Assembly (NCBI GenBank): GCA_964584785.1
Contig: CAZPBY010000018.1
Coordinates: 1-64,000 of the forward strand
Direction of reading: 5' to 3'
DNA: 64,000 nt
DNA from: JAHFTY01 sp964584785
GTDB taxonomy: Bacteria; Acidobacteriota; Terriglobia; 20CM-2-55-15
The position numbers were made by a program, and so were the translations under genes. Below are positions 24,771-34,103 of this stretch, piece by piece. Position 1 is the stretch's first letter. Each line of letters begins with the position of its first letter. The notes beneath the pieces were generated by a model, which ran no database searches, was not told where the DNA came from, and saw only the letters and a list, made by a program, of their open reading frames with translations.

Positions 24771-27392
24771 CTATTTACCGAACCAATAACTTATTTTTGC
24801 GAGAAAGATGTTGTCGGCCGGACCCGTAAAAACGCGTCCGAAATCGCGTCTGAGCTGGAACTGGCCCGGGTTTCGGAAATCGCGGCGCTGTTGTGTCCAG
24901 GCCAGAAACAGCGTCGAGCCGAGGCGCCATTCCCACCGGAGGATCGCATTCATCCGCATGGATTTGAAATTGAAGTCGGGGTTGGAGAAGTTGAACGGGC
25001 GCGGGAAAAGTTCGTCGGGGCGGACGGTGTACGTTTGATCGTTAAGGACGATGTTCGTGTACCGGACGAAATCAAACGAAGCGGGCGTGGCAAATTCCTT
25101 GTAGTCGTAGTAGTCGCCCACCGACACGAGAGGCTGCATGTAGACTTGCAGCGATGCCTTTGGCGCGAAGATCACATTGACGCGAGTTTCCAGCGTCAGT
25201 TGAGTTTGATTGAGGACTGCGAAAACATAACGCTTCCCGAATGTCGACCGGGCTGCCGTATCGTCGACAGTCGTCACGTATTGGGCAGTCGTGCGGGACC
25301 TCGTGTATGAAGGGCCGCTCGAAAGATTGATTCGCGGCGACGGTTTCCATTCGAGCGACAATCCGCCGTTGTTGCTCCATCCGCCCGACCGGCTTGCGTC
25401 ACGCCCGCCGTTCGCATGAACGACGAGGCGCTTCCTGAAGTCGGAGTTCAGATTCATATTGTAGCCGTGACCAGCGGGATTTTCAGCGATCGGGCCGCCG
25501 CGCGTCAGGCGATCGTCCAGCGCACGCTTGAATCCGTTCGCAAATCCGAACACGTTCCAGTAATTCAGGAACGTCATGCCTCCGAAGACGAAGAATCCGT
25601 CGTTCAACTTCTGATTGCCGTAGTTCCAGACGTAGGCCTTCGCGAGCGTCATGTTTCGCGACCGGGTGATGCGATCCGGATGGATTTGCTTCCAGTCGAT
25701 GGCCGCATGCGTTCCCCACCTGTCGCCATTGAAATGAAAGCCTAGATCGCTGGATTCAAATCCCGGACTTGTCGCCCACAACGCCGAATTGATCGTCCAG
25801 CCGCCACTGTTTCGATTGACGTTCGCGCTGCCGGTCCAGCCTTTCAACGAGGTCGCTTTGGGGTCGAAGTGAAGATGTGCCGCATCCGGCTGTTGATAAT
25901 AACGCTGGGGTGCCTGCTGCAGCAGGGCGGTCGCGCCGGTGCTTCCGCGAACGCGGCTCAAAGAGAATTTGCCGTACGCGACCCATCGGCGCTCTTTGTC
26001 GAATAAGTAGTAGCCGTCGAAACCAAACACGTCCGAGTGTTCGGTCAGCTCATTTCGAAGACGGTCGGTCCGAAGTTGACGAGTGACATTGGTTGTGAGA
26101 AATCCAAGGCCTGAGCGCCCGCTGCCGAATTCCTTCAAAACCCGTCCGGCGAAGTAGTTTGTCAGCGGCTCAATTTCGGATCTAGACAGTTGATCGGACG
26201 TTATGACCTTTGCGAACTCCCGGCTCGTTACGGCTTCGAGCATTGCGAAGCTCAAACCGTTCGTCGTCTTTCCGGTGATCTTCGCCGCACCCAGGATCGT
26301 TGTAGCGTTCGGCCGGTCGATGAAATCCCCGGACACGGATCCCTGCGGTGGACGGCCGATCCGGCGCGTGTGAAAAAGATCAGGCTCCGAGCGATTGAAG
26401 CCCATGTTGTTCGTGGTGCCGCCGCGTCCGAAGTCATTGAACAGTTGCACACCCTCGATGAAGAACGGCCTTTTCTCGGGATAGTAGGTTTCAAAAGCTC
26501 CGAGATTGACGACTGCCGGGTCGATCTCGACCTGTCCGAAATCCGGGTTCACTGTCGCATTGATCACGATGTTGCTGCGCAGCGCGTATTTGAAATCGGC
26601 GCCCGTTGCGCCGAAGAGTCGAGAGCCATCGTTAAAGGGATCTCCCGACGACGGCGGTTGAATGAAGTCGCTTCTGTTGACCGCGTAAGGAATGATTTCG
26701 AGATTGTGTCCCACTTCGATGCCGTCGAGGCCAGTCAGGTGGGCCATCCGGGATGCGAGACCGTTTTCATTTTTTGGGACAAGTTCAAACCAGTCCGTTT
26801 CGCTGTTTCGGTAGATAAAACGCGAGGCATTGAAACCCCAGGTTTGATGAGAGGATTTCGCAAATCGGAGTTGCGAAAGCGGAATCCTCATTTCGACGGA
26901 CCAGCCGTTGTCGTCGATGGTTGCCGCCGATTCCCACACGGCATCCCATGTGTCATCCTGCGAGGTGTCGTTTGAGATGATCGCATCACGCTGCACACCC
27001 GCCGCGCTAACCTCGAAAAGGACGCCGGTACGGTGATCGTGATAAGGATCGAAGTAGATGGTGAAACGATCCGCGTCGGCATTGGAGTCCCGGCGAGAGA
27101 GGCGAGCGACGATCTTGCGCGGTTCGCTGTCGAAAAGGCGGGCCCCGACGTAGATCGAGGTGTCGTTATAAAGGAACCGCACTTCGGTGCGCTCCGTTGC
27201 GGGTGCGCCTTCTTTCGGCTCGATTTGTTTGAATGATCCTGCCGCTTCCGCGGCGGTCCAGGCATCCTCGTTCAACCGGCCATCGATCGTGATCGTCCCG
27301 GCTGTTTGCTGCGCGCGAAGTTGTGGCCGCGAAGCATCCTGAGCCGCCGCCTCAATACACGACATCCACAGTAGGATGAACAATCGTCGCAT
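24771..27392 (-). CDS. DUF5916 outer-membrane protein with CBM9-like domain
   Basis: An 873-residue exported protein. A signal peptide ends near IEAAAQ. A CBM9-like domain spans about residues 25-215 (ITIDGRLNEDAW, TEVRFLYNDTSIYVGARLFD, WSVEMRIPLSQLRF). The DUF5916 region (about 230-873) contains NPDFGQVEIDPAVVNLGAFE and YYPEKRPFFIEG and ends in beta-barrel-like strands finishing FLAKISYWFGK. Members often sit beside TonB receptors in polymer-degrading bacteria; the biochemical role is unknown. It starts 33 bp after the upstream TonB receptor stop, so the two form one transcription unit. Confidence 0.87.
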   Translation of the reverse strand: MRRLFILLWMSCIEAAAQDASRPQLRAQQTAGTITIDGRLNEDAWTAAEAAGSFKQIEPKEGAPATERTEVRFLYNDTSIYVGARLFDSEPRKIVARLSRRDSNADADRFTIYFDPYHDHRTGVLFEVSAAGVQRDAIISNDTSQDDTWDAVWESAATIDDNGWSVEMRIPLSQLRFAKSSHQTWGFNASRFIYRNSETDWFELVPKNENGLASRMAHLTGLDGIEVGHNLEIIPYAVNRSDFIQPPSSGDPFNDGSRLFGATGADFKYALRSNIVINATVNPDFGQVEIDPAVVNLGAFETYYPEKRPFFIEGVQLFNDFGRGGTTNNMGFNRSEPDLFHTRRIGRPPQGSVSGDFIDRPNATTILGAAKITGKTTNGLSFAMLEAVTSREFAKVITSDQLSRSEIEPLTNYFAGRVLKEFGSGRSGLGFLTTNVTRQLRTDRLRNELTEHSDVFGFDGYYLFDKERRWVAYGKFSLSRVRGSTGATALLQQAPQRYYQQPDAAHLHFDPKATSLKGWTGSANVNRNSGGWTINSALWATSPGFESSDLGFHFNGDRWGTHAAIDWKQIHPDRITRSRNMTLAKAYVWNYGNQKLNDGFFVFGGMTFLNYWNVFGFANGFKRALDDRLTRGGPIAENPAGHGYNMNLNSDFRKRLVVHANGGRDASRSGGWSNNGGLSLEWKPSPRINLSSGPSYTRSRTTAQYVTTVDDTAARSTFGKRYVFAVLNQTQLTLETRVNVIFAPKASLQVYMQPLVSVGDYYDYKEFATPASFDFVRYTNIVLNDQTYTVRPDELFPRPFNFSNPDFNFKSMRMNAILRWEWRLGSTLFLAWTQQRRDFRNPGQFQLRRDFGRVFTGPADNIFLAKISYWFGK

Positions 27393-27425
27393 CGGCTAAT
27401 AGACGATAGACGAAGTCGAATGGCA

Positions 27426-30400
27426 CTAGAAGATCAGCTTCAATGCAAATTGGCTCTGCCTCGGATCCAGCGCCGAACTGATGGAGCCGAATTGAGCGTT
27501 ATCGGCCTGAGTGTTCGGATATCCGAAATTCGGATGGTTAAAGACATTGAATATCTCCGCGCGAAATTGCATTTTTAGCCATTCGCGTGCCTGAAACGTG
27601 CGAACCAGCGAAACATCCACGTTCGTCAATCCCGGACTCTTGATTATTCCGACGCCGGCGTTGCCGAAGCTGTACGTCGCTCCCGCCGCGCCGTTGGCCG
27701 GCCTGAGCTGGAAGGCGGACGTGTTGAACCATTTCTGAGGCGTGTGCGGCGCATCGGCGTTCGGATCGGAAATAATGTCGGGCCGATCGGTGGTGCCACC
27801 GCTGTTGCTGTAGTTTCCCGAGAGCGTCGCGGTCAGCGGATTTCCGGTTTGCCACTGCACCAATGGGGACAGCTGCCAGCCACCGGCAATCTTCGAGATC
27901 GTTCCGGTCGTCAGGAAATCTTTTCCATTACCGAAGGGCAATTCCCAGACGGGGCTGAACGCCAGTCGATGACGAAGGTCGAAAGACGACGAGCCTCTCG
28001 CCGTCTGTGGATCGAACGCATTTGTTCGATTATTGATATCGTCGATGGAATGCGAGTAGGTGTACGACAGCAGAAACGACAGCCCATGACTGTAGCGTTG
28101 CTGCAGTTTCGTCTGCATGGAGTGATAGCGCGAGTTGCCGTCCCACTTGTAAAAACTGATCGTTCCATACGCCGGATAGGGCCGTCGCGCATTCACCTGA
28201 GCGGGTGTGCCGGCGCCCGGCGCCGACTGGTTGATGTTCTGCGTGAATCGAAGATGGTTTCCGGCGGAGCCCATATACGTGATCTCGAAAAGCATGTCGC
28301 TCGTCACCTGACGCTGGGTTCCGAAACTCCACTGATAGATTCTGGGGTTTCGATGATTCGGGTCGATCCCGGATAGCGTGTTCGACGTCACCGCATTGCT
28401 TGTTGGAAACGGATTCGACAAGGAGACCGGCTGCGCGACGCTGGATGTGTACGTGTTTGTGATCGTCACCGGATACCCTGCGTAGATTCCGTTGATGCTG
28501 TTCCAGATCGAGTAGTTGGAGTAGAACGTTCCCGCTCCGCCTCGCACGACGGTCTTTCCGTCACCTGTGACCTGCCAGGCGAAACCGATGCGCGGCGCAT
28601 AGTCGTGCCAGTCGAAGTTGAAGACGTGTCTCGCAAATCCGTTAGTTCCTTCCTGGAATGGGATCCCTTTCACGGGATCAAAGCTGGTCTGAAGCCGAGC
28701 CTTGTCGATCGGTGGTGTGTTGATCTCCCATCGCAAGCCGAGATTGAGTGTCAGTCGCGAGTTCAGCTTGTAATCGTCCTGAGCGTATGCGGCAACGGAC
28801 GCGACGCGCGGATAATACTTCACCGGATTCGGCTTCAGTGTCGTGCTTGCGGGAAATCCGAGCAGGACGTCCGCCAGTCCATACGTGGTCGTTGGACCGG
28901 AGCTGGTATTCGTGAACGAGACGCTGCCGGAGACGGCCGTCGGCGGAAGCAGGTTGGTCCCGTGGTGAGTGGCGTTGGTGCCCAGCTTTATCGTGTGCCT
29001 GCCGCGCGTCCAGGAAAACATGTCCGAAAGCTGCCAGTGCGGATCGTTGCGAACGAAGAGGGAATTGGAAAAGCCGTTGAAGCCTGTGATCGATGTGGTC
29101 GGAGGTCCGACATGGGGAACACCCGGGTCGATCGACGTCGTCAGCGGCGTGATTCCGAACTTCTCCCAGAAAGGCGTCGCGAGCTGCCCTTGATATGCCG
29201 GATTCCACTCGCCCATGATGCCGGCACGCGCTTCATTCACCATCGACGGCGAGAACGTGTGAATTTCCGAGAGTCCCAGCATTCCAATCTTGATGGAGCC
29301 GGTACAACCGAACTTCGGAAGCGGTGAGGCGCCGCACGACGGGACGGAGATCCGTTCGATGAAGTCGGTCTTGTAGAAGTTCGCGGAGACGAACCCGGAG
29401 TCGCGATCGCTGAAAGTGTGATCGACCTTCACGATGTGTTGATTCATGTTTTCCGTTCGCGACGCGTTGTAGGCGTAATTGTTGGACGGCTGTGATCCGG
29501 CCGTTGTCGGGAAAGTCGGATCGGGGTAGAAGCTCAGCAGTTCCATGCCGATCGCATTCCACCGAGTCGACGGAATGAGGTTGCCGGAGAAGGCGGCCAA
29601 CGAGATGGGATCACGAATCGTTCTTGGGAGCAACACGCTGAAATCGCCTCGCTTCATTTCCGGCGTCGGCACGGTGTCGAGCGCGATTACGGCGGAGCCG
29701 ACGCGCAGACCTTCATAACTGTAAAAAAAGAACGTCCGGTTCTTCTGAATCGGCCCGCCGATCGTCGCGCCGAATTGGTTTCTTTTGAATGAGGGAATTT
29801 TGGATCCCGCCTGAAAATAATTGCGTGCCGTCAGTACAGCGGAGTTTCGGATGAAGTCGTAGATGGTTCCATGAAACGCGTTCGTGCCCGACTTGGTGTT
29901 GACGATCACCTGGCCGCCCGAACCATAACCGTACTGCGCCGGATAGACGCCGGTAAGAATCGTGAATTCCTGAATCGCGTCGATAGACGGACGAAACATC
30001 GGCGCCATGGTGGTGTTGTCGTTGTTTTCAATGCCGTTCAAGCTGAAGTTGTTACAGCCTTCACACGATCCCGAGACGTTGAAGCCGCCGCGATAGCCGA
30101 GCGAAGATCCCTGCGTCGGCGGTACGACGCCGGGAACGAGCGTGGCCAGAGAAAAGAAATTACGACCATTCAACGGCATCTCGACCACTCGCGCGTTGTC
30201 GACAACCGCACCCAACTCCGCCGTCATCGTGCTGATCGCTTCGGCATTCGCGCTAACGGTCACGTCCTCGGAAACGCTTCCCAATTCCAGCTTGAAATCG
30301 ACACGGGCGTTTTGCGCGACAGCAAGCAGGAGGTCGGCGCGCTTGAGTGTTTTGAAGCCCTGCATCGAGATTTCCAGGTCGTAAGAACCCGGCGGAAGAA

Positions 30401-30602
30401 ACGTGAATTGGTAAACGCCGGCTTCATTCGTCAGTTGCTCGCGCACTGTACCTTGTGCCTTGTTTGTCAGTTTCATGCTCGCGCCAGGCAAGACGGCGCC
30501 CGTCGCGTCCTGAACACTGCCCGAGAGTGCAGCTTCCTGGGCCAACACCGGTATGGAGACAACAAACAACAATGAAGCCAGATACAACCCGCGTTTGAAC
30601 AT
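27426..30602 (-). CDS. Oar-like TonB-dependent receptor
   Basis: A 1058-residue outer-membrane receptor. A signal peptide ends at VLAQ. A carboxypeptidase-regulatory domain spans about residues 25-105 (GSVQDATGAVLPGASMKLTN, LPPGSYDLEISMQGF), a plug domain spans about 115-260 (VVEMPLNGRNFFSLATLVPG, VIVNTKSGTNAFHGTIYDF), and a 22-strand-type barrel ends in QSQFALKLIF. AAAGGAG lies 8 nt before the ATG at 30602. The plug phrase PLNGRNF is characteristic of acidobacterial receptors of this kind. It is co-transcribed with the DUF5916 gene. The transported substrate cannot be told from sequence; oligosaccharide or peptide uptake is the usual guess. Confidence 0.92.
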   Translation of the reverse strand: MFKRGLYLASLLFVVSIPVLAQEAALSGSVQDATGAVLPGASMKLTNKAQGTVREQLTNEAGVYQFTFLPPGSYDLEISMQGFKTLKRADLLLAVAQNARVDFKLELGSVSEDVTVSANAEAISTMTAELGAVVDNARVVEMPLNGRNFFSLATLVPGVVPPTQGSSLGYRGGFNVSGSCEGCNNFSLNGIENNDNTTMAPMFRPSIDAIQEFTILTGVYPAQYGYGSGGQVIVNTKSGTNAFHGTIYDFIRNSAVLTARNYFQAGSKIPSFKRNQFGATIGGPIQKNRTFFFYSYEGLRVGSAVIALDTVPTPEMKRGDFSVLLPRTIRDPISLAAFSGNLIPSTRWNAIGMELLSFYPDPTFPTTAGSQPSNNYAYNASRTENMNQHIVKVDHTFSDRDSGFVSANFYKTDFIERISVPSCGASPLPKFGCTGSIKIGMLGLSEIHTFSPSMVNEARAGIMGEWNPAYQGQLATPFWEKFGITPLTTSIDPGVPHVGPPTTSITGFNGFSNSLFVRNDPHWQLSDMFSWTRGRHTIKLGTNATHHGTNLLPPTAVSGSVSFTNTSSGPTTTYGLADVLLGFPASTTLKPNPVKYYPRVASVAAYAQDDYKLNSRLTLNLGLRWEINTPPIDKARLQTSFDPVKGIPFQEGTNGFARHVFNFDWHDYAPRIGFAWQVTGDGKTVVRGGAGTFYSNYSIWNSINGIYAGYPVTITNTYTSSVAQPVSLSNPFPTSNAVTSNTLSGIDPNHRNPRIYQWSFGTQRQVTSDMLFEITYMGSAGNHLRFTQNINQSAPGAGTPAQVNARRPYPAYGTISFYKWDGNSRYHSMQTKLQQRYSHGLSFLLSYTYSHSIDDINNRTNAFDPQTARGSSSFDLRHRLAFSPVWELPFGNGKDFLTTGTISKIAGGWQLSPLVQWQTGNPLTATLSGNYSNSGGTTDRPDIISDPNADAPHTPQKWFNTSAFQLRPANGAAGATYSFGNAGVGIIKSPGLTNVDVSLVRTFQAREWLKMQFRAEIFNVFNHPNFGYPNTQADNAQFGSISSALDPRQSQFALKLIF

Positions 30603-30677
30603 TGATCGCGCTCCTTTGGTGGGTCGAACCATTTTGCGCTTCTTGTATCACTGACTCGGGGGAAGGAGAATTACAAA

Positions 30678-31427
30678 ATGAGCCGTGTGGCGGCGACGCG
30701 CGAAAGAATCGGATATCGTGGAGACGTGAGCGTTTCGCATGAAACCTTGCGTGATCTGCAACGCGCATTTCTATTAACCGTCCCTTTCGAGAACCTCGAC
30801 ATTCACTATGGAAGACACATCGACATCAATCAGGCTGCGGTTTACAACAAGGTGATCGAGCGTGGTCGTGGCGGCTTCTGTTATGAACTCAACAGTTTCT
30901 TTCACGACATTCTCGAGGAGATCGGCTTCGACGTGACGTTTCTCGGAGCGACGATGATGCGCGATGGCAGGCCTGGAACTCCAATGGGCCACATGGTCCT
31001 GAAAGTTGAGCTCGACAGGCAATCGTGGCTGGTCGACGTCGGCAACGGTAAATCCGTTCGGGAGCCGGTGAACTTTGACGGGTCGAACGTTGGCGTTGCC
31101 GAGGGCGTCCGCTATCGCGTCGAACGGTATCAGAACCGTCCGGCGTTGATGGAAAGCGACGAACACGGGGCGTTTCGAGTCCGTTTCGTCGTTGATCCCA
31201 CCCCGCGGAAAAGAGCAGAGTTTGTTGACGTGTGCGAATGGACCCAATCATCGCCGGACTCGATTTTCACCCAACGCCGAATCTGCACGCTCGCCCGTCC
31301 GGACGGCCGCTTCCTCCTACTGAACAATCAATTGACGATAACCGAAGGATCGGAAACCCGCGAGCGCCTCATTCCGGACGAAGAATACCCGGCCTGCCTA
31401 CGCGAGACCTTCGGACTACGGTTATAA
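30678..31427 (+). CDS. nat: Arylamine N-acetyltransferase
   Basis: A 249-residue cytoplasmic enzyme that transfers an acetyl group from acetyl-CoA to arylamines or hydrazines. The cysteine-protease-like triad is complete: C68 in RGGFCYELN, H105 in MGHMVL, and D120 in WLVDVGNG. The N-terminal FENLDIHYG motif is also present. Length is slightly short of the usual 260-280. GGAAGGAG lies 9 nt before the ATG. It is divergent from the TonB receptor and appears to be a single-gene unit. Its natural role may be detoxification or secondary metabolism. Confidence 0.93.
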   Translation: MSRVAATRERIGYRGDVSVSHETLRDLQRAFLLTVPFENLDIHYGRHIDINQAAVYNKVIERGRGGFCYELNSFFHDILEEIGFDVTFLGATMMRDGRPGTPMGHMVLKVELDRQSWLVDVGNGKSVREPVNFDGSNVGVAEGVRYRVERYQNRPALMESDEHGAFRVRFVVDPTPRKRAEFVDVCEWTQSSPDSIFTQRRICTLARPDGRFLLLNNQLTITEGSETRERLIPDEEYPACLRETFGLRL

Positions 31428-31467
31428 ACGCGTGACGAGCTCGCAGTCGAGATAGACCTTCATGTAC

Positions 31468-31503
31468 TACAATGCGTCCGCGTGGTCTCTTTGGCACCAC
31501 GCG
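31468..31503 (+). promoter_or_regulatory. -10 element followed by a 5'-UTR hairpin
   Basis: TACAAT at 31468-31473 is a good -10. Just downstream, where transcription should begin, is an 8 bp perfect stem (CGCGTGGT at 31479-31486 and ACCACGCG at 31496-31503, 9 nt loop). It ends 7 nt before the AAAGGAG of the dienelactone hydrolase gene. A hairpin at the very 5' end of an mRNA usually protects it from decay. No clear -35 is visible. Confidence 0.4.
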
Positions 31504-31519
31504 TCGAAAGGAGCAATCC

Positions 31520-32434
31520 ATGGAACATGAAGAATTAAAAATCCCCGCGGAGGCGGTGGAACTGTATACCCGTTACATTCATGGCGAGATCAGTCGTCGT
31601 GACTTTCTCGATAAGGTGTCGCGTTTCGCCCTTGCGGGCCTGAGTGCGGCGGCGATTGTCGAAAGGTTGATGCCGAACTACGCCCTCGGACAGCAGGTTC
31701 GGAAGGATGACGAGCGGATTAAGGCGACTTACGAAACGATACCTTCACCCAGCGGCAATGGCTATATCCGCGGTTACTTCGTCCGGCCGTTCAGCCAGGA
31801 GACACGTGCGGCAACACCGACAAAATTGCCGGCCGTTCTGGTGATCCACGAGAATCGGGGATTGAATCCGCACACCGAGGATGTCGCACGGCGGTTCACT
31901 TTGGAGAATTTCATTGCGTTTGCTCCGGACGCGCTGACAACAGTCGGCGGCTATCCGAACGATGACTTCCGGGGCGGCGATTTATTCGGCAAGATCGATA
32001 AGCCGAAGCTGACCCAGGATTTCGTCGCCAGTGCGCGATGGTTGAAAGCCCATGCCCTGTCGAACGGCAAAGTCTGCGTCACCGGCTTCTGTTTTGGTGG
32101 CGGCGCGTCCAACACGCTGGCGACTCTGCTGGGCGCGGATCTGGCCGCCGCCGCTCCGTTTTACGGCGCTGCACCTCCCGCAGCAGACGTTGCGAAAATA
32201 AAGGCAGCGATATTGGTGCACCACGGCGCGCTCGACACGCAACTGGTCAATGCCTGGCCGGCCTATGAGGCGGAACTCAAGAAAAACAACATTCCGAACG
32301 AAGGGCACATCTGGCCTAACTCGGTCCACGGGTTCTTCAATGACGCGACGCCCGAGCGCTACAACAAAGTGACAGCGCCACAGGCGTGGAATCGAACGAT
32401 CGAGTGGTTCAATCAGTACGCCCGATCTTCCTAG
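31520..32434 (+). CDS. Dienelactone hydrolase family protein, Tat-type leader
   Basis: A 304-residue alpha/beta hydrolase of the dienelactone hydrolase family. The catalytic triad is C191 (GFCFGGG nucleophile elbow), D239 (HHGALDTQ) and H270 (SVHGFFN). The N-terminal 55 residues have a twin-arginine-like leader, SRRDFLDKV, followed by a hydrophobic stretch (FALAGLSAAAIVERL), so it is probably exported folded or membrane-anchored. Such Tat-leader members are widespread and mostly annotated only as carboxymethylenebutenolidase-like; the true substrate is unknown. AAAGGAG lies 6 nt before the ATG. Confidence 0.88.
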   Translation: MEHEELKIPAEAVELYTRYIHGEISRRDFLDKVSRFALAGLSAAAIVERLMPNYALGQQVRKDDERIKATYETIPSPSGNGYIRGYFVRPFSQETRAATPTKLPAVLVIHENRGLNPHTEDVARRFTLENFIAFAPDALTTVGGYPNDDFRGGDLFGKIDKPKLTQDFVASARWLKAHALSNGKVCVTGFCFGGGASNTLATLLGADLAAAAPFYGAAPPAADVAKIKAAILVHHGALDTQLVNAWPAYEAELKKNNIPNEGHIWPNSVHGFFNDATPERYNKVTAPQAWNRTIEWFNQYARSS

Positions 32435-32508
32435 AGGTGCATTGCAAGGTGTGTTGCGCGGCGGCATGTAGTGGATTGCCGGCCGCGCATCCGCGTCGAA
32501 CATTCACA

Positions 32509-33858
32509 CTAGACTACGGGATCTTCGATCGTCACGCGCATCGCGGATTTGGGCCGGAGGGTAAGCAACGCCTTGGGTTCAACGCGTTGTCCTGGAACAA
32601 GACGCACGCGCCAGCGTGACGCGAGCGTCGCGAGCACGAGAATTGTTTCGACCCACGCAAAGCTTTCGCCGATGCAGCGGCGCGGACCACCACCAAATGG
32701 GAAGTAGGCATACGGAGGTCTGGACTCTTTGGCTTCTTTGGTCCAACGATCCGGATCGAATCGGTCCGGATCCGGAAAAAATCGGGCGTCCCGCTGGGTG
32801 ACAAAGGGGCTCAACAGAACGATTGCATTTGCCGGAACAACGTAAGGGCCGATTCTTTGGTCCGTGAGAGCGCGCCGTCCGATCGCCCAAGCCGGCGGGT
32901 ACAGGCGCATCGATTCGGCGACGATCCTTTCCGTGTAAGCCAAATTGGGAATGTCATCCATTGTCGGGAGGCGCCCGTGCAGCTGCTCGTTCAATTCCGC
33001 ATAAAGCCCCTTTTCGACTTCAGGGTGTTCCGACAACAGAAACCACGTCCATGAAAGCGCATTCGCGGTGGTTTCGTGGCCGGCAAGAAACAGTGTGAGC
33101 GCTTCGTCGCGAACCTGCGTATCGGACATTCTTTCGCCGCCGCTTTCTTCGTCCTCAGCAAGCAGAAGCATCGACAGCAAATCGCCGCGATCTGCGCCGC
33201 TCCGGCGCCGTTCTTCAATGATCCGATAGATGACCGAATCGAGTCGCGCGTGCATCCGGTGATACCTGCGGATCTGGGGCAAGGGCAGTTTCTCCATCAG
33301 TTCAGCGAAAGGGAACATCAGCAGATTGAACATTCGCATAATGCAGGTCATGGCTTCGCCAATCTGATCGGCTTCGGACTCGACGTCTGCGTCGAAAAGT
33401 GTTTTCGCGACGATTCCCAGCGTCAGCCGTGTCATTTCATGATGGATGTCAAGGTTGTCGCCATGTTTCCAGCGAGCCGACATGCGGGCGGCGTGTTCGA
33501 CCATCACGGATCCATAGGATGCTATGCGCTGCCGATGAAACGCCGGTTGAGCCAGCCGTCGCTGCCTGCGGTGGAGATCGCCCTCACTCGTGAGCAGTCC
33601 CTGACCGAGCAGCCGCTTTGCGCGTTGCAGCGCCCGTCCTTTCATGAAGTTCGAATTATGGGTCACGAGAACATCACGAACGTAATCCGGGTGATTAGCG
33701 AAAAACATGTGTTGACCACCCATCCGGAACGTCGCGAGATCACCGTATCTTTCGGTCAGCTTCTGAAGAAACGAGAGCGGATCCCGCCTGAAGCGTACGA
33801 GGTTCAGTGTCAGCGGATTGTTGATCGGGCCAGGCGTCGCCTGAACAGAAGACTGCAT
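32509..33858 (-). CDS. Cytochrome P450
   Basis: A 449-residue soluble haem monooxygenase. The I-helix oxygen-activation motif is LAGHETTANAL, the K-helix ExxR is ESMR, the PERF-like segment is FDPDRW, and the haem loop is FPFGGGPRRCIGE with axial Cys395. No membrane anchor is seen. The overall pattern (AGHETT, RRCIG) is closest to the CYP102/CYP4-like group, in which fatty acids or terpenoids are common substrates; I cannot assign a family number. It needs separate redox partners, none of which is adjacent. Confidence 0.92.
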   Translation of the reverse strand: MQSSVQATPGPINNPLTLNLVRFRRDPLSFLQKLTERYGDLATFRMGGQHMFFANHPDYVRDVLVTHNSNFMKGRALQRAKRLLGQGLLTSEGDLHRRQRRLAQPAFHRQRIASYGSVMVEHAARMSARWKHGDNLDIHHEMTRLTLGIVAKTLFDADVESEADQIGEAMTCIMRMFNLLMFPFAELMEKLPLPQIRRYHRMHARLDSVIYRIIEERRRSGADRGDLLSMLLLAEDEESGGERMSDTQVRDEALTLFLAGHETTANALSWTWFLLSEHPEVEKGLYAELNEQLHGRLPTMDDIPNLAYTERIVAESMRLYPPAWAIGRRALTDQRIGPYVVPANAIVLLSPFVTQRDARFFPDPDRFDPDRWTKEAKESRPPYAYFPFGGGPRRCIGESFAWVETILVLATLASRWRVRLVPGQRVEPKALLTLRPKSAMRVTIEDPVV

Positions 33859-34010
33859 CCTTACAAGTTAACACGCCGAAGCTGAATCGGGGTTTCGGTG
33901 CAACCGATCGATTCCCGCCGTCAAGAGTCATGTACCGGTAACTCTGGACCCGGGCGAAGTCGACGCCTCGTTTGAAATGACGAATCGGACAATTGATGCG
34001 GCGGACTTGG

Positions 34011-34016
34011 TATCAT
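34011..34016 (+). promoter_or_regulatory. -10-like hexamer upstream of a 25-codon ORF and the acyl-CoA dehydrogenase
   Basis: TATCAT followed by 7 nt and GTG at 34024. This spacing would place the transcription start at the GTG of the small ORF, giving a leaderless message that continues into the acyl-CoA dehydrogenase gene. A clear -35 is not seen. Confidence 0.3.
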
Positions 34017-34023
34017 CGTCCGC

Positions 34024-34101
34024 GTGAGTTCCGAGTCTTGCCGTCCGGTTCTGAATGAAATGTATGCCGGATTCATCCCTTTTAATCTTTTGGAAATGTG
34101 A
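34024..34101 (+). CDS. Possible 25-residue leader ORF before acyl-CoA dehydrogenase
   Basis: An open frame from GTG (34024) to TGA (34099-34101) encoding 25 residues; its middle reads PVLNEMYAGFIPFNLLEM. It overlaps the region where the dehydrogenase starts (ATG at 34104, alternative GTG at 34098), so translation could re-initiate there. The phrase EMYAGFIPFN loosely resembles the N-terminus of PaaI-type thioesterases, which often neighbour acyl-CoA dehydrogenases, so it may be a gene remnant. It may also be chance. Confidence 0.25.
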   Translation: MSSESCRPVLNEMYAGFIPFNLLEM

Positions 34102-34103
34102 AA

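Noticed and set aside
33859..34010. Possible gene in the gap between the P450 and the acyl-CoA dehydrogenase.
   Set aside because: Only short frames are present, with no ribosome site. Apart from the -10-like hexamer and mini-ORF at 34011-34101, nothing is supported.
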